Source: Amanita rubescens
Lineage: Eukaryota > Basidiomycota > Agaricomycetes > Agaricales > Amanitaceae
Direction of reading: 5' to 3'
NCBI GenBank assembly: GCA_015039365.1
Contig: WION01000217.1
Location: 1 to 64,000 of the forward strand
DNA: 64,000 nucleotides
The notes under the pieces are model-generated. The model did not search any database, was not told the origin of the DNA, and saw nothing but the letters and a program-made list of their open reading frames with translations. This document shows, piece by piece, positions 45,052 to 55,471 of this stretch (position 1 is its first letter; every line of letters starts with the position of its first letter). A program made the translations under genes and the position numbers.

Positions 45052-48000
45052 TAGGGTTTGACAAGGGTAACCCCCGGGTAAAATCGGAGGACCCTTACCC
45101 TTACCCCGCTGAACCCGTACCCGGGTACGAGGGTAAGGGTAACCCTTGCCCACGGGTGAGGGTCTGTGAAGGGTCAAGGGGTAAGGGTTACCCCCGGGTT
45201 TTCCGTCAAGGGTACACTAACAAATTGTAAGAGATAGTCTATCTAAGGTGCAATAGTATCCCATCCGTCATCCAACTCCTCGTCTGCACCCTCAACTTCA
45301 TCTGGAACACCCTTGATTGCTGCCAAGATGTCCTTGTCATTTATTATACCTTTCTTACACCATTCTCCAACGCAGAGAATGGCTCGGGTTGTCTCAACTT
45401 GCAACCTATGCTTGAATTAAGACCTTATATACAGAATGACTGATAACGAACTTACCTGTTACGGAGATGTGATATCGTATTCCTTCCTATGCTAAATATA
45501 TGTTCGACATCTACGGATGTTGCTATAAACGGTTCAACCGAGGCTTGTTAGCACGCTAGATTTTGGATTAGAAGCCGAGCAACTCACCGGGGATGCTCAA
45601 GTAGTCCCGAGCCATGCGCGACAACCTTGGGAAGATGTGACGGCGCTCGTACCACCAGGCAAGAGCGTCATCAACCCGGTCTGGCGCAGTTTGGAGATAC
45701 CGGGTGATTTCATCGGTGGTCAAATCCGAGTCAAGTGATGCGAGGGCTGGGATATTGTCGAACATATTAGATGACTTCTTTGTTGGGGATGGGCGACCTT
45801 CATCTTCCTCGTCATCCTATGTGATCAACAAGACATGTTAGTAATGATCCGTTAAGTTAACAGGTATAGTAGTAGAATATGATGACACACCTTTTCAGAA
45901 TCCTCGACTTCCGTGTCTTTGTATTCATGGTCATAGACCGTACGAACTATTTCCTCTGCCGACCTGACCCATTCCTCGGGCCAACCGGCATTTCGGAAAT
46001 AAACTAGCTTGTGGCGAGGGTGCAAAACTGTGTTGAAGTGCGGATGCCGCTGATCAGTATTGTCCAATGCTAGCTGAATGATGCACATACCCATCGCAAT
46101 CCGGTAAGTCTCAGAAGCGTCAGTCTTGCTATAGTAACGATTAAGCGTTCGCTTCCCGACGGTCAGCGCTGCTCGGATGGCCGGAGAATAATCCTTCGAA
46201 ACGGTGTTTGATGCAAGGACCTCATCAATGAGATCCATTGCAGGGATGACGGTTGCAAGATTTGGTATGTCTCGCGAAAAGAACAATGTTGCGTCCGAAA
46301 AAACCTAGAGTACAATGTGAGTCATAGCGGTGAAACAGAGTTGAAACATGCCTTCAACACATCTCGAAGTTCAGACGCGATCTTCCACTCTCCTGGGCTT
46401 AGCTCGTACTCTCGCATGTTCCAGGCACGTTCGCCAAGGATTTTGTTGAGAGCATCTTGGAACTGGACAGCGAATTTGAGCATGTCGTAGGTGGAATTCC
46501 ACCGAGTTTGGACATCGCGTGGCATGACACGTTCCTTCAATCCGACTTCATTGCAGATCTCGCGCCATCGAGGGAGTAGCTTAGTGGATGAGTTCTTGAT
46601 CGCATAGGACACTTTGCGGATCTAGGATGAGCGGGGCAATGGGTTAGGGCTGGGACAAATGTGGATCAACAAGCGCCCACCTTGGTCAACACTAACTGAG
46701 CGGGCAGAACGTCCTCATCCAGCTGTTCCACCTCTATGTTTGACATCTCAGCACGCTCGTCAACCCACCCATCATTGTTATCTGGGTCGCCGTTCGCTTG
46801 CTGTTCCCGAACTTGCTCTTCAGCTTCCTCGACATCAATCTCCTTGGTGAGGCTTGCGAGATCGGCCGCCGTATCAATCATCAGCTGATCAACCGGATCC
46901 AAGTCAGCATCAGCATTGATCAGCATACTATGGACCCTTACCTGTCCTTTATTGAGTGCGTCAAACTGCTTTATGACACTCTTAGCTACTAGATTGACGA
47001 TGTGAGCAAAGCAACGCGTCCTAGCTGCTTCACCGGGGAATTCCAGCAGCATCTTCTTCAATTCGTTGACCATGGCATCATTGGCGGATGCGTTATCGCA
47101 TGTAATGGATCGAATCTAGCGAAGGGTAAGCATGTTTTCTTGTATTAATTGTCTTTCTGACCTTATCAGTGATCCCAAAGCCTTTCAGGACCTTCGCAAA
47201 GCCTGCGGCCAGCGCTGCTCCTGTGTGACTCTTGGCTACTTCAACAAAATCTAATAGGTGAGTTATCGCCTTTCTGTTTGCTTCGTAGTGAACTGTAATG
47301 GCCACATAAGCGCGACTGTTCGGCGAAGTCCATGCATCCATTCCGAAACTAAGAGCGCTGTCCTGCTCCTGCCATGTCATAAGGCTCAATCACCCCCAGG
47401 AATCAAAAAAAGGTAAGCACTCACCTGTAAATCCATTGCAATCTTTCCCCGGCCGTTAATGAAGACTTGGCGCAGATCACGAGCAATAGTGCGATCGCTC
47501 GGAATATAATGAGCCGGACGCCCGTTTTTCATAACCCGGTGGTATCCTCCATCTTTTACAAGGTTGAAAGGGCGTTTACTCTCGGCCATCCATCGAGCGT
47601 GGTCAGCGCGGCTCTCATGCTTTGACGGCTGGCGAGTGGAAAAGGTAATTGCACCCTTCCCTACTCGTGCAAACTCGGCCGTTATAGAACCATCGCGTAA
47701 GTTGCCCTTTTTTTCAATGACTTCACGTGTTAACTGTGCAGTGCCAGCTTGTTTGGCAGCTTCAACAGTCTCCAGACCCCAGCACGATACGGCGTGCTTT
47801 CTTAGGTTGCTAGTCGATGTCGCATCGGTTGTGGTTAAGTTACGGCGCACAAACCGCCCGTTTGCACCTTTACCGAGGCAATGACCAGCATTGCATTCAA
47901 AAATGTGTGTACGACGGTCATTAACATCTTCAATCATAGGAGTGGGCTTGAAGAAGGCATAAACAGGTGCCGTCCACTTTTTTTTCAACCTTGCTGGATG

Positions 48001-48786
48001 ACCATTAATCTTACGTGTGTTGGGGACAGTTATTGCTGGCTTACCAAGTTGAGCCCCAGCCTCTTCTTCTGGACCATCAACAACCCCAGCCCCATCCTCA
48101 ATTTCGGCATCATCATCCTCTAGCGACTCATCATCCGTTAGTTCTTGGACCACTGGCCGGATGGTGCGTGGTTTAAATCCTCGCACGCGCTTTGGATTGC
48201 CCTCATCGTCGTTATCTTCAACAGTGATAGGAGGCTCGAAGGAAGGCTGGGAGGAAGGCTGGGAGGGTGTGGAGTGTGATCCTGGTCTCGTAGATGTAGT
48301 CTTTTGTTGCGCGGCCATTGGTGGATTCCGACGGCCCTTCTTCCGAACACCCCCACCCTCTACCAACTTGGTTGTAGGCCTGCGCTTACGTGGCAAAGAG
48401 GTGTTGATGGCGTTGTTCTCGGTTTCGCTCATATGGTGTACTAGGATGAGTTTTGTGAATTAGCGAGCGCCGCTGAGCCTGCCTTTTCTTCACTGATAAA
48501 TAGTTTATCCTATCTCTATCCACATCAGCTGATGGGAGCTGATACCAAGTGTTGGTAGCAACTGTCGACAGGGACACTGATCAGTATCCTGCTCTGGAAT
48601 CAAGGAACAATAAATTAAAATTTAGCCTTTTGATTGACTTCTCGGGGCAAAAATGGCTGGCATACCCCTCATACCCTTGGCAGGGGTAAGGGTAGACCAA
48701 ACCCTACAAGACATGGACCCCTACCCCTACCCTTGGCATACCCTTGCTCCTACCCTCGGGGTACAGCATACCCTTGTCAAACCCTA
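45052..48786 (-). mobile_element. hAT transposon copy 2, 3,735 bp, inverted
   Basis: Same length as copy 1 and ends in the same TAGGGTTTGACAAGGGTA inverted repeats. Flanks are AGCGCTTT (45044-45051) and TAAACAGG (48787-48794), the exact complements of the copy 1 flanks. It sits in the N-terminal coding part of the ISWI pseudogene: SYLLGQTELFKHFMDIK on its right rejoins LFNTVIRAHRDPEY at 38569 across the duplication. Confidence 0.95.
45243..48432 (-). CDS. hAT-family transposase, second copy
   Basis: Every exon and intron mirrors copy 1 (position x there corresponds to 83620 minus x here). All open frames give the same proteins, including the 348-residue first exon at 47386-48432 and the SVDVEHIFSIGR end near 45480. 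Both catalytic aspartates, the glutamate and the dimerisation segment are kept. The lack of divergence means either a very recent transposition or gene conversion between the copies. Confidence 0.9.
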
Positions 48787-49134
48787 TAAACAGGTAATGT
48801 TGCAGATGCGAACGTCGAAGCTTTATATCCATGAAGTGTTTGAATAGCTCGGTTTGTCCCAAAAGATAAGAATATCACTTCACGGTATCCGCCACCTGCA
48901 ACTTTGTATCGACATTCTGCTTGAACTTGCATTTTCACGGCTGCCAGCGGACAGTTTCTCCTCCTGAGTACACTTATGAATATTTCTGTTCTGATAGCGA
49001 GAGTAGACGCGATGTACTTTTCCCACCTCATCCTCACTCATAAGCTCGTCCTCTTCTGCCCCTTCTACATATTCGCTCTCGCCATCAGCGCTTTGGACTT
49101 GGCTAGACAGACAACTCAATTGATAAATGCACAT
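48787..49134 (-). pseudogene. ISWI N-terminal fragment
   Basis: Next to hAT copy 2 the minus strand reads SYLLGQTELFKHFMDIK, the signature at the start of ISWI proteins, preceded in other frames by an acidic stretch GAEEDELMSEDEVGK and a charged region. The reading frame crosses the TAAACAGG duplication in frame into 38569 after the inversion is undone. Frame changes between the acidic stretch and SYLLGQ indicate decay or unrecognised introns. Confidence 0.75.
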
Positions 49135-49259
49135 CGGACTTGTCTAGAGACGAGGTTGCTTGGTACAACATCACTCAGGATGTCTTCCTCCATTGGCTCG
49201 ACAGGTGTAAAAGTGTCTGGATCCTGGTGAGAACAAGTGGCAGCGAAACGAGACACAGC

Positions 49260-50014
49260 TTACACTTTCATTGTGGAAGTTGCGATGGACGTGTGACCGT
49301 GACCATGACTACATGTGATAATATGTTCGTTTTCATTAGTTTTCACAACTTGAAGCTCACTCACTAGCTTACTAGATGAGGGCGTCCGAGCACAGAACTG
49401 CAGGATTAGCACAACTACAGTGAAAATTTGCCCTATCTGCCCGATGAGGCTCAGGGCCATCGCGTGTAACGATTGGTAGGAACGACGATAAGGTGAAGGC
49501 CAGATATGTCGCAGTAATGCTTGAGATGGGCGAGGAATGGCATTGTAACGAATTGACTTGGTAACAGGCCTGGGTGCAGCCCACTCTGCATCCGACGTCG
49601 CTGGTGTCTCTGGCTGGCCATGAGGACTGACTGACACCGATTTTGCATACCATTGTGGGTTCACAACGCATTCTTTGTGAGCCGTACACTTGGGATGGCC
49701 CTTATAGTCGAAACGGGGTTGACTATTCCCATCCTCCTTGCTCTTGAGGAAGTACCGTTTTCCGCATGCATAGGCGGGGTTTGCAGGAGGGGGAGCGAGG
49801 GCGATGATGGGCGCCTCTCCTCTCTGTAACTCTAGATATTCCATGAGCTGCAGTGTATCATTGTACCCTTGTCTTCAAGCCCCTCTAGTTGGTTTGAGAT
49901 GCGTAGTATTTCCTCCCATGTATCACGGGTACATGCTTTTCGAAGCAAAGTGCACGGGGAGAGCTGATAAGAAACCTGGCGGTGTCTATCCCCGCCCCTG
50001 TCCCTATCCCTCAT
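49260..50014 (-). CDS. Hypothetical protein, possibly frameshifted
   Basis: The minus strand reads CTRDTWEEILRISNQLEGLE, then in a second frame YNDTLQLMEYLELQRGEAP, NPAYACGKRYFLKSKEDG and HPKCTAHKECVVNPQWYA. The last part includes a hydrophobic run LSLIGQIGQIFTVVVLILQF that could be a membrane anchor. The frame change near 49870 needs an intron or a lesion. The Cys/His content suggests a small structured domain, but I do not recognise the family. Confidence 0.35.
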
Positions 50015-50329
50015 GCGGAGATCGCCAGCCCAGTCGTCCGACCCCGTTTTCGATCATCACACGCATGCTCACGGGGTACACGTCAATCTGGCCAACCCAG
50101 CTGCTCCCTTTTGCTCGGCCACTGTCAACACGCCCCTCGCCCGCCCCACCATCACTGGCAAGACGTAGCCTGCAACACCCCAGGGCCCTCCCAGACTCTG
50201 GACGACGATCTACGCTACCTCAGCACTTCTCGTCATCAAACCCGTCTTTCATCGTAGAATTGTGATCGATACGACCTATATCTGCACCTATCTTGCCTTA
50301 TCGATCTCGATATCTCCATCGACGCGAGA

Positions 50330-50690
50330 GGTGACGAACGGCCGGGATGGATCCCTCTACCCTTCCTCACGATCCTCTTCTACCCAGATTGTCAATCGAT
50401 ACTCTCCCCATGTCATCGCCAACGTATTCTTTGGCCACACTCATGACTGGATCGGACCGAGGATCACCCCTCGACCAACCTCAACAGTGGATACCGTCTC
50501 TATGAAGTCGACCCTGATGGTTTCAACATTTACGATGCAAATATCTTTTATAGCGGCATCTCTAGCTTCCTGCCAGCCCTTAATGAAACTGGGCCCATAT
50601 TCAACTTTAAATAGTTGACGCGAGATATGTACAACCCCACTGTGTCCTGGCCTGCAGACATGTCTCTGAATGTGATGTAACCGGCGTTTC
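50330..50690 (+). pseudogene. Acid sphingomyelinase-like metallophosphoesterase, C-terminal fragment
   Basis: One frame gives QIVNRYSPHVIANVFFGHTH, the last metal-binding histidine motif of acid sphingomyelinases. The next frame gives STNLNSGYRLYEVDPDGFNI, then YDANIFYSGISSFLPALNET and GPIFNFK followed by a stop, with LTREMYNPTVSWPAD after it. About 30 residues expected between HTH and WIGP are missing, with a frame change at that point. Family members cleave sphingomyelin outside the cell or in acid compartments; this fragment cannot be functional. The N-terminal catalytic half is absent. Confidence 0.75.
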
Positions 50691-51896
50691 TCAGGTGAAA
50701 GAAGGCGGGACTTGTGGCCACACAGGGTTTACAACGATCAAAGATGACCACTACGACCTCACAAGGCTCACTGTTGTCCTTGCCACAACCGACTTCTCCT
50801 GTTGTCTCTTGACTTTAACAGCCTCCCTGCCTGCTGCCACCTCGCCACTTCCGCATCTGCCCTGTTACATGTATACCTGCCCCCCTGCATCCGACAACTC
50901 CAATCCCAATATCGGAACTAGTACGCGTGGAAACATGATCATCCACAGCCCTCACCCCACATATCATCAAATAAGGTCTCTCCACACTACAACCTCTCAC
51001 TGCTGTCCGACATCTGGATCCCCAATATCAGAACTATGTATTCTCGTGAAGAGTGTTGCTCAAGGGAATATCTTTTCGACATCATTGATACCATATCATT
51101 GTCAGACTGGGCATCATGTTTATGGTAACTACCGATACCAATACATGTAATAGATTAATTAGATGAGGCTATGCATATTAAAGATGGCCTTGGACATGCC
51201 ACGCAAAGCGATGAAGTTTCCTGATGCTATGGGATCGTTAATGATCATGAACAACACGCAATTTGCTTGTTACGACAATGGTACAGTAATCATGCACATG
51301 AGTGAGCACTAGTAATCATTGGTGATTGGCGATGCTCCAGGGTATGGCAAATTTTAATCTATTGGTACTATCATCATGCCCAATGATCAGGTCACGATGG
51401 CCTCCTTGAAGAGGCAATAAGTGATCATGATGAACCACTGATGAACCGCCTTCATTCACGATCTTTCCTGATGTTTAACGAAAGATCTTGATGATGTATC
51501 GTGATCACGGGAAAATCACGAGTGATCATTACCTTTTTGGCAGTGCTTGGACGTTTTGTCCAATTCCGCAGCACATAGGCTGTAGATGATGTTCGGATTT
51601 CTGGTCCTGGATTGAAAGCAACTGACATGAGTCCGATGAGGATAACGCTTAATTCAATAACAGATTTGCACGTTCCTTCGTTTTTCTCCGAACCAATGTC
51701 AATGAGGATGGACAGTGTACAAATTGGTAATGACAGTGAACCGAAACGTATAACTGTACAACGGTCACAGTTTCCTTATTCCTATAACGGGGGCGTATGC
51801 GTTCACCGATTATTGATCTCAGGGATAAACAATAAAGCAATGTAATTCTGGCCTCGGACCATGCCACGCAAAGCGGTGGCCCACACCTCTAAGTAC
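50691..51896. other. No gene; TGATCA-rich stretch
   Basis: No coding sequence is recognised. Between 51230 and 51540 TGATCA and its variants ATGATCATG and GTGATCA recur at irregular spacing. A CATGCCACGCAAAGCG word occurs at both 51195 and 51860, which may mark the borders of a small element. Its class is unknown. Confidence 0.3.
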
Positions 51897-52690
51897 AGGA
51901 AAGGAAGGAACCCTAATACAGCCGTGGGAGTACCACCGGAGAACGCCGAATAATTTAAATAAAGACTCAATCGCCCTTGAACGCAAAGTGTGTTAAATAT
52001 AGAATTATATTTATAGAATGATTAACTACTGATTAACTATAATCGATGTTACTCATATCGCTCGCGTCATCCTTTATGTATGACATAGAGATGACATCAT
52101 AATGAACTCATTATGATATCATGGTGACATCATGATAGACTCATGATCACACCTTATGGTGTGCTTAGCACGCCATATCTTCTCATCTATACTATATGCT
52201 TACACATATGTAGATACATATTTGTTCCCTCTTAGTATATAAACCTGTCCTGTATCGTAGAATAGGACAATCCATTCTCTTCCTCTTACTATCACTACTA
52301 CGCCGAAGGGTAGTGTTAAGATCATATCGCAATAGGTAAGCTATTGCACCTGCTCATGCTGTGGACACGCTCTCGCGTAGACCTGTCTTCTTCGTCAAAG
52401 TGAGTATTCAACACTCCTTCAGTTACATGACGAGTGTTGTTTTCAACTCTTAGTCGACTCGTCCCCACTTTAACTCGTGTGGGTCGCTGACATGAATGAC
52501 TTTCTGACATTTTCCGCTTTTGTCTTTTTTTTTCATTCCTTTTTTTCTGACTCTCTGTTCATAAGCTGGACTACTACTACGTATCTTCTCAACTCCTAAT
52601 GATGGATTCACTTCGGCGCGACTAAGGTCTCGAATACCATGATTCGCAACGTCATCTACACCGAAAATCATCTAACCGGTAAACTTAAGA
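51897..52690. repeat. Dispersed repeat, copy 1 (paired with 63570-64000)
   Basis: AAGGAAGGAACCCTAATAC, GTACCACCGGAGAACGCCGA, AGTCGACTCGTCCCC, a TTTCATTCCTTTTTTTCTGA tract and TAACCGGTA...AACTTAAGA are shared in the same order with the end of the window. Comparison shows that a solo LTR (51991-52397) is an insertion in this copy. On the minus strand a frame with SPAYEQRVRKKG recurs in both copies, so an old gene fragment may be embedded. Confidence 0.65.
51991..52397 (+). mobile_element. Solo LTR with 5-bp target duplication AAGTG
   Basis: The 407-bp segment begins TGTTAAATATAG and ends CTTCGTCA, flanked by AAGTG at 51986-51990 and 52398-52402. The paralogous repeat at 63.7 kb reads through without it. 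A TATA box (AGTATATAAACC near 52229) sits in the second half. Sequence and length differ from the LTRs at 5345 and 16274, so it is another family. Confidence 0.85.
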
Positions 52691-53011
52691 CTAGTTGGCC
52701 ATGAAGAGTCGGCTCCGTCATCTCCTCTCTGGCGAGTAATGGATGGCCGGGTGGTCGAATGCCGACTGGAAACCTAAAATGAAAATCCTATGGTCAGGTT
52801 CTGCGCTTGACTAGGGCAAACATCCGCGGATGCAGTCGTGGCCGCTGCAAGGATATTGTTTGCGCTAGCGAACAGCCTTGCTGGACGCCCGTTTCCGATG
52901 ATGGCAACAGACGACGACGGTTCTGCAATATGCCCTTCTGTGCGCAATATTTATCACACAAGCGCTGCCCGGTCGGTCCATTGAATGCGTGAGCGATGGG
53001 TAAGACGCAAC

Positions 53012-53933
53012 TTATGCCCTTCTCGCCTTGCCCCTCTTCTTTGGTTTTGTAACGGACTCGGGTAGCCACTCATTCGCACTCGAATCTTTATCGGAGTCAG
53101 CCGGTTTTTCCACTCTTTCCACTAGAGGCGGTCGGTCGAGTATGCTCGAACTGGTATCTTGGTCGCCACGACGCATTTTCTCCGCCCGTGCAGCTGCCTC
53201 TGCGATTTCCTCAGGGCTAACCTCCTCTCCTCTCCTTATCTGGGCTGCAATATCTGGTGTGACACGTATTTTCTTGACGTTCGTTTGAAAACCTGGTGCT
53301 GTAAAGTAAACGCGTTAAGGTCGAGTTGAAAACAAAAAGTTCCCGTTTCGTACCGCTGAAACGATCAGAAGAAGGCCGATGCGGAAGTGCGTTCGGCCAA
53401 AGGGGCTTCGGAGGTCAGTCCTGGGGGTGCCTCGGAGGCAGAGAGGGTGCCGAATGCGAAGGTGAACGAGTGGAAGGTGTCCGAAGCACCGAGGAACGAA
53501 GGGAACGAAAGGAATCGAACTCGGAGCAGTAATGGGGTGATAATTCGCTAACTACAACTACGTACACAATGGTATATATACTACGGAGGCATGAGGTGAC
53601 CATGTGATGAATCCTGCACCGAGTCCGAGGCCTGTGCATGCGTCCGAACACAAACGATCATCCTCCGGGATTGAGCATAGGCTCGGAGTGCTTCGGGGAG
53701 CTTCGGAAGGTTTCGGAGATCGGTTCCAACGTAGCCGGAATCGGCTCGTTACACCGCCTTTTCCAATCCCGTGTTTTTTTAGACGCCAGGCGAGGTACCA
53801 TTTGCGAGCAAAGTAACTTGCAGTTAGCAGGACCGGAGGTATACTATTCCAACACTCGTTAGTTAGGGTAAGAATAATATATGCCTACGTACAGTATCCA
53901 CCACAACGAAGGGTATTGATCAGACTCTTGCAT
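53012..53933 (-). CDS. Small conserved fungal protein, 129 residues, LTR in intron 2
   Basis: Three exons (53893-53933, 53755-53816, 53012-53298) join in phase to give MQESDQYPSLWWILYFARKW, a Trp-rich possibly membrane-associated start, then RLKKHGIGKGAPGFQTNVKK. A helical acidic region EEVSPEEIAEAAARAEK follows, then NEWLPESVTKPKKRGKARRA at the end. Intron 1 has a CTAAC branch site; intron 2 carries a 397-bp solo LTR placed exactly at its 5' splice site, and removing it leaves the original short intron. Total coding length is 390 nt with no lesion. It is head-to-head with the FIST-like gene, starting where that frame begins. The family looks conserved but I cannot name it. Confidence 0.7.
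53357..53753 (+). mobile_element. 397-bp solo LTR, copy 2, target duplication CCGC
   Basis: Same length as the copy at 16274-16670, with only scattered differences; begins TGAAACGATC and ends GGCTCGTTACA. CCGC is duplicated at 53353-53356 and 53754-53757. It lies inside intron 2 of the minus-strand gene, at the splice donor. Confidence 0.9.
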
Positions 53934-55471
53934 TGTGTGCCACGTGGCAAAAGATCACAAAGTCAGCTCTTCACCTCAGCACGATCATCTCTCGCAATTC
54001 AACTTCTCTCCTCTCACACATTTCTCACCTCGCTAGATCATTCCCAAATCACCCACTCTTATTCACACTTTCACACAACAGCACAACAGACTCTGCGGTT
54101 GATTTATCTAGGATAGTCGGACAGTTGACCACTTTCTCTTCGCAGTCGATCGGGTGTCTCTCTGCACCATTACCGGGGCCGCATTTGGGGTTTACAGCTT
54201 GCTCGTTGGCGATTTTTGACCCTCAAAATGTCGCGGCCGTGTTTCGTTCGATGGTTCCTGGAAGACAGCGGGTGCAGGTTGGGCGATGGAGGCCAGTTGG
54301 ACAGAAAAAGGAACTTGGAGAGGATCCGCAGTTAGGCCAAGGTTGGTGGCAAGGAGAAAGCATAAAAGATTGGGAAGACGTTTGGAATTCCAGTGTTGAA
54401 ACTCAGGTGTTGCCGGAAGGATTGAAAGGCAAAGAGTCAGTGATTCCGTATAAGCTTAGGGTCTGGCTTTTTGACTCGCGTTTCAGGGATATCTCATCTA
54501 TCGTATATCTGACGGATGATGCACCCGAAGGGTTGTCCAGCTCGTTGTTATCCAACTATTCCAATTCGTCGCAAGTTGGTCTCGTTGCTTCCTCGACGCC
54601 ATTCGTAAACGGCAGGCCATTCACGCTCTTTCACAATAAAAATGTGTACGACTTGGGCGCCGTTGGGATTGCTCTCAAGGGATCCACTGCGCGCAATTTT
54701 GCCTCTGGCGTCTCTTTCGTCGGTCTTTCGCCTGTATCGAAACCCATGAATGTAACACAGTACGCCTCGCTTTGCCTTCACATTTTGGCAAAAGCTCATA
54801 TATATATGCGCATGTAGATGCGAAGGCAACATGGTCATCTCGTTGGACGACCAAAATCCAACTCAATTATTACTATCGTGTATTCGCGAATCTGGCCTTG
54901 CTGAGACTCCTTCCAGCCTCAAAGATGACCTAGGGTTCGTCCTAGGCGTTGTCGAAAACGGAGAGGTGACGTTTCGCATCAGTGTATCAGACAATGGTTA
55001 CTCAACTGGAGCTTAGCTTGTCCAGGTGCACAAAATAACCGCTGGTGACCCGTCCCACGGGACCATCTCATTGGGTACCCAAAGTTCTCCTAAAGAGGGC
55101 GCTACCGTTCAGGTGCGAATTGTCTAACTACTTTATCCTATTTTTATCTCATTCGAACCTAGTTTTTCCACCGCAGGACAAATTCGCTACACAATCCTCT
55201 CACAGAACAAGGCATACTTTTCACACCTTATGCATCTACTGGGGAACCATCGTTCAAGCCGAAATCATTGAACTTTTTCTCAGTTACCGGAGACGACATG
55301 TTCAAGGCTCAAGTGAATAGCGAAGGCGCATATATCTTACATGATACTTTTATAGCGGCGAGTGAGAATGGGTTTTTGTTCAGCCCAAAGCAGCGTAAGC
55401 TACGGGAAAACTCGTGGACTTGCGCTGTCCCTGGGGCTCTCGGTACTTTGGAATGCATCTATGGAGATTAG
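53933..55471 (+). CDS. FIST-domain-like protein, four exons
   Basis: Exons 53933-54759, 54818-54965, 55026-55112 and 55163-55471 join in phase. The product is about 456 residues. The N-terminal part TIISRNSTSLLSHISHLA and RSMVPGRQRVQVGRW, then GLVASSTPFVNGRPFTLFHN and YDLGAVGIALKG, match what I remember of fungal FIST_N proteins. The C-terminal part has DDLGFVLGVVENGE, VQFFHRRTNSLHN and NFFSVTGDDMF and ends GTLECIYGD. FIST domains are predicted small-ligand sensors; FBXO22 is the animal relative. The frame is open up to 53933 without an ATG (TTG in that place), so a short upstream exon or a start within the shared promoter is likely. No lesion was found. Confidence 0.65.
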
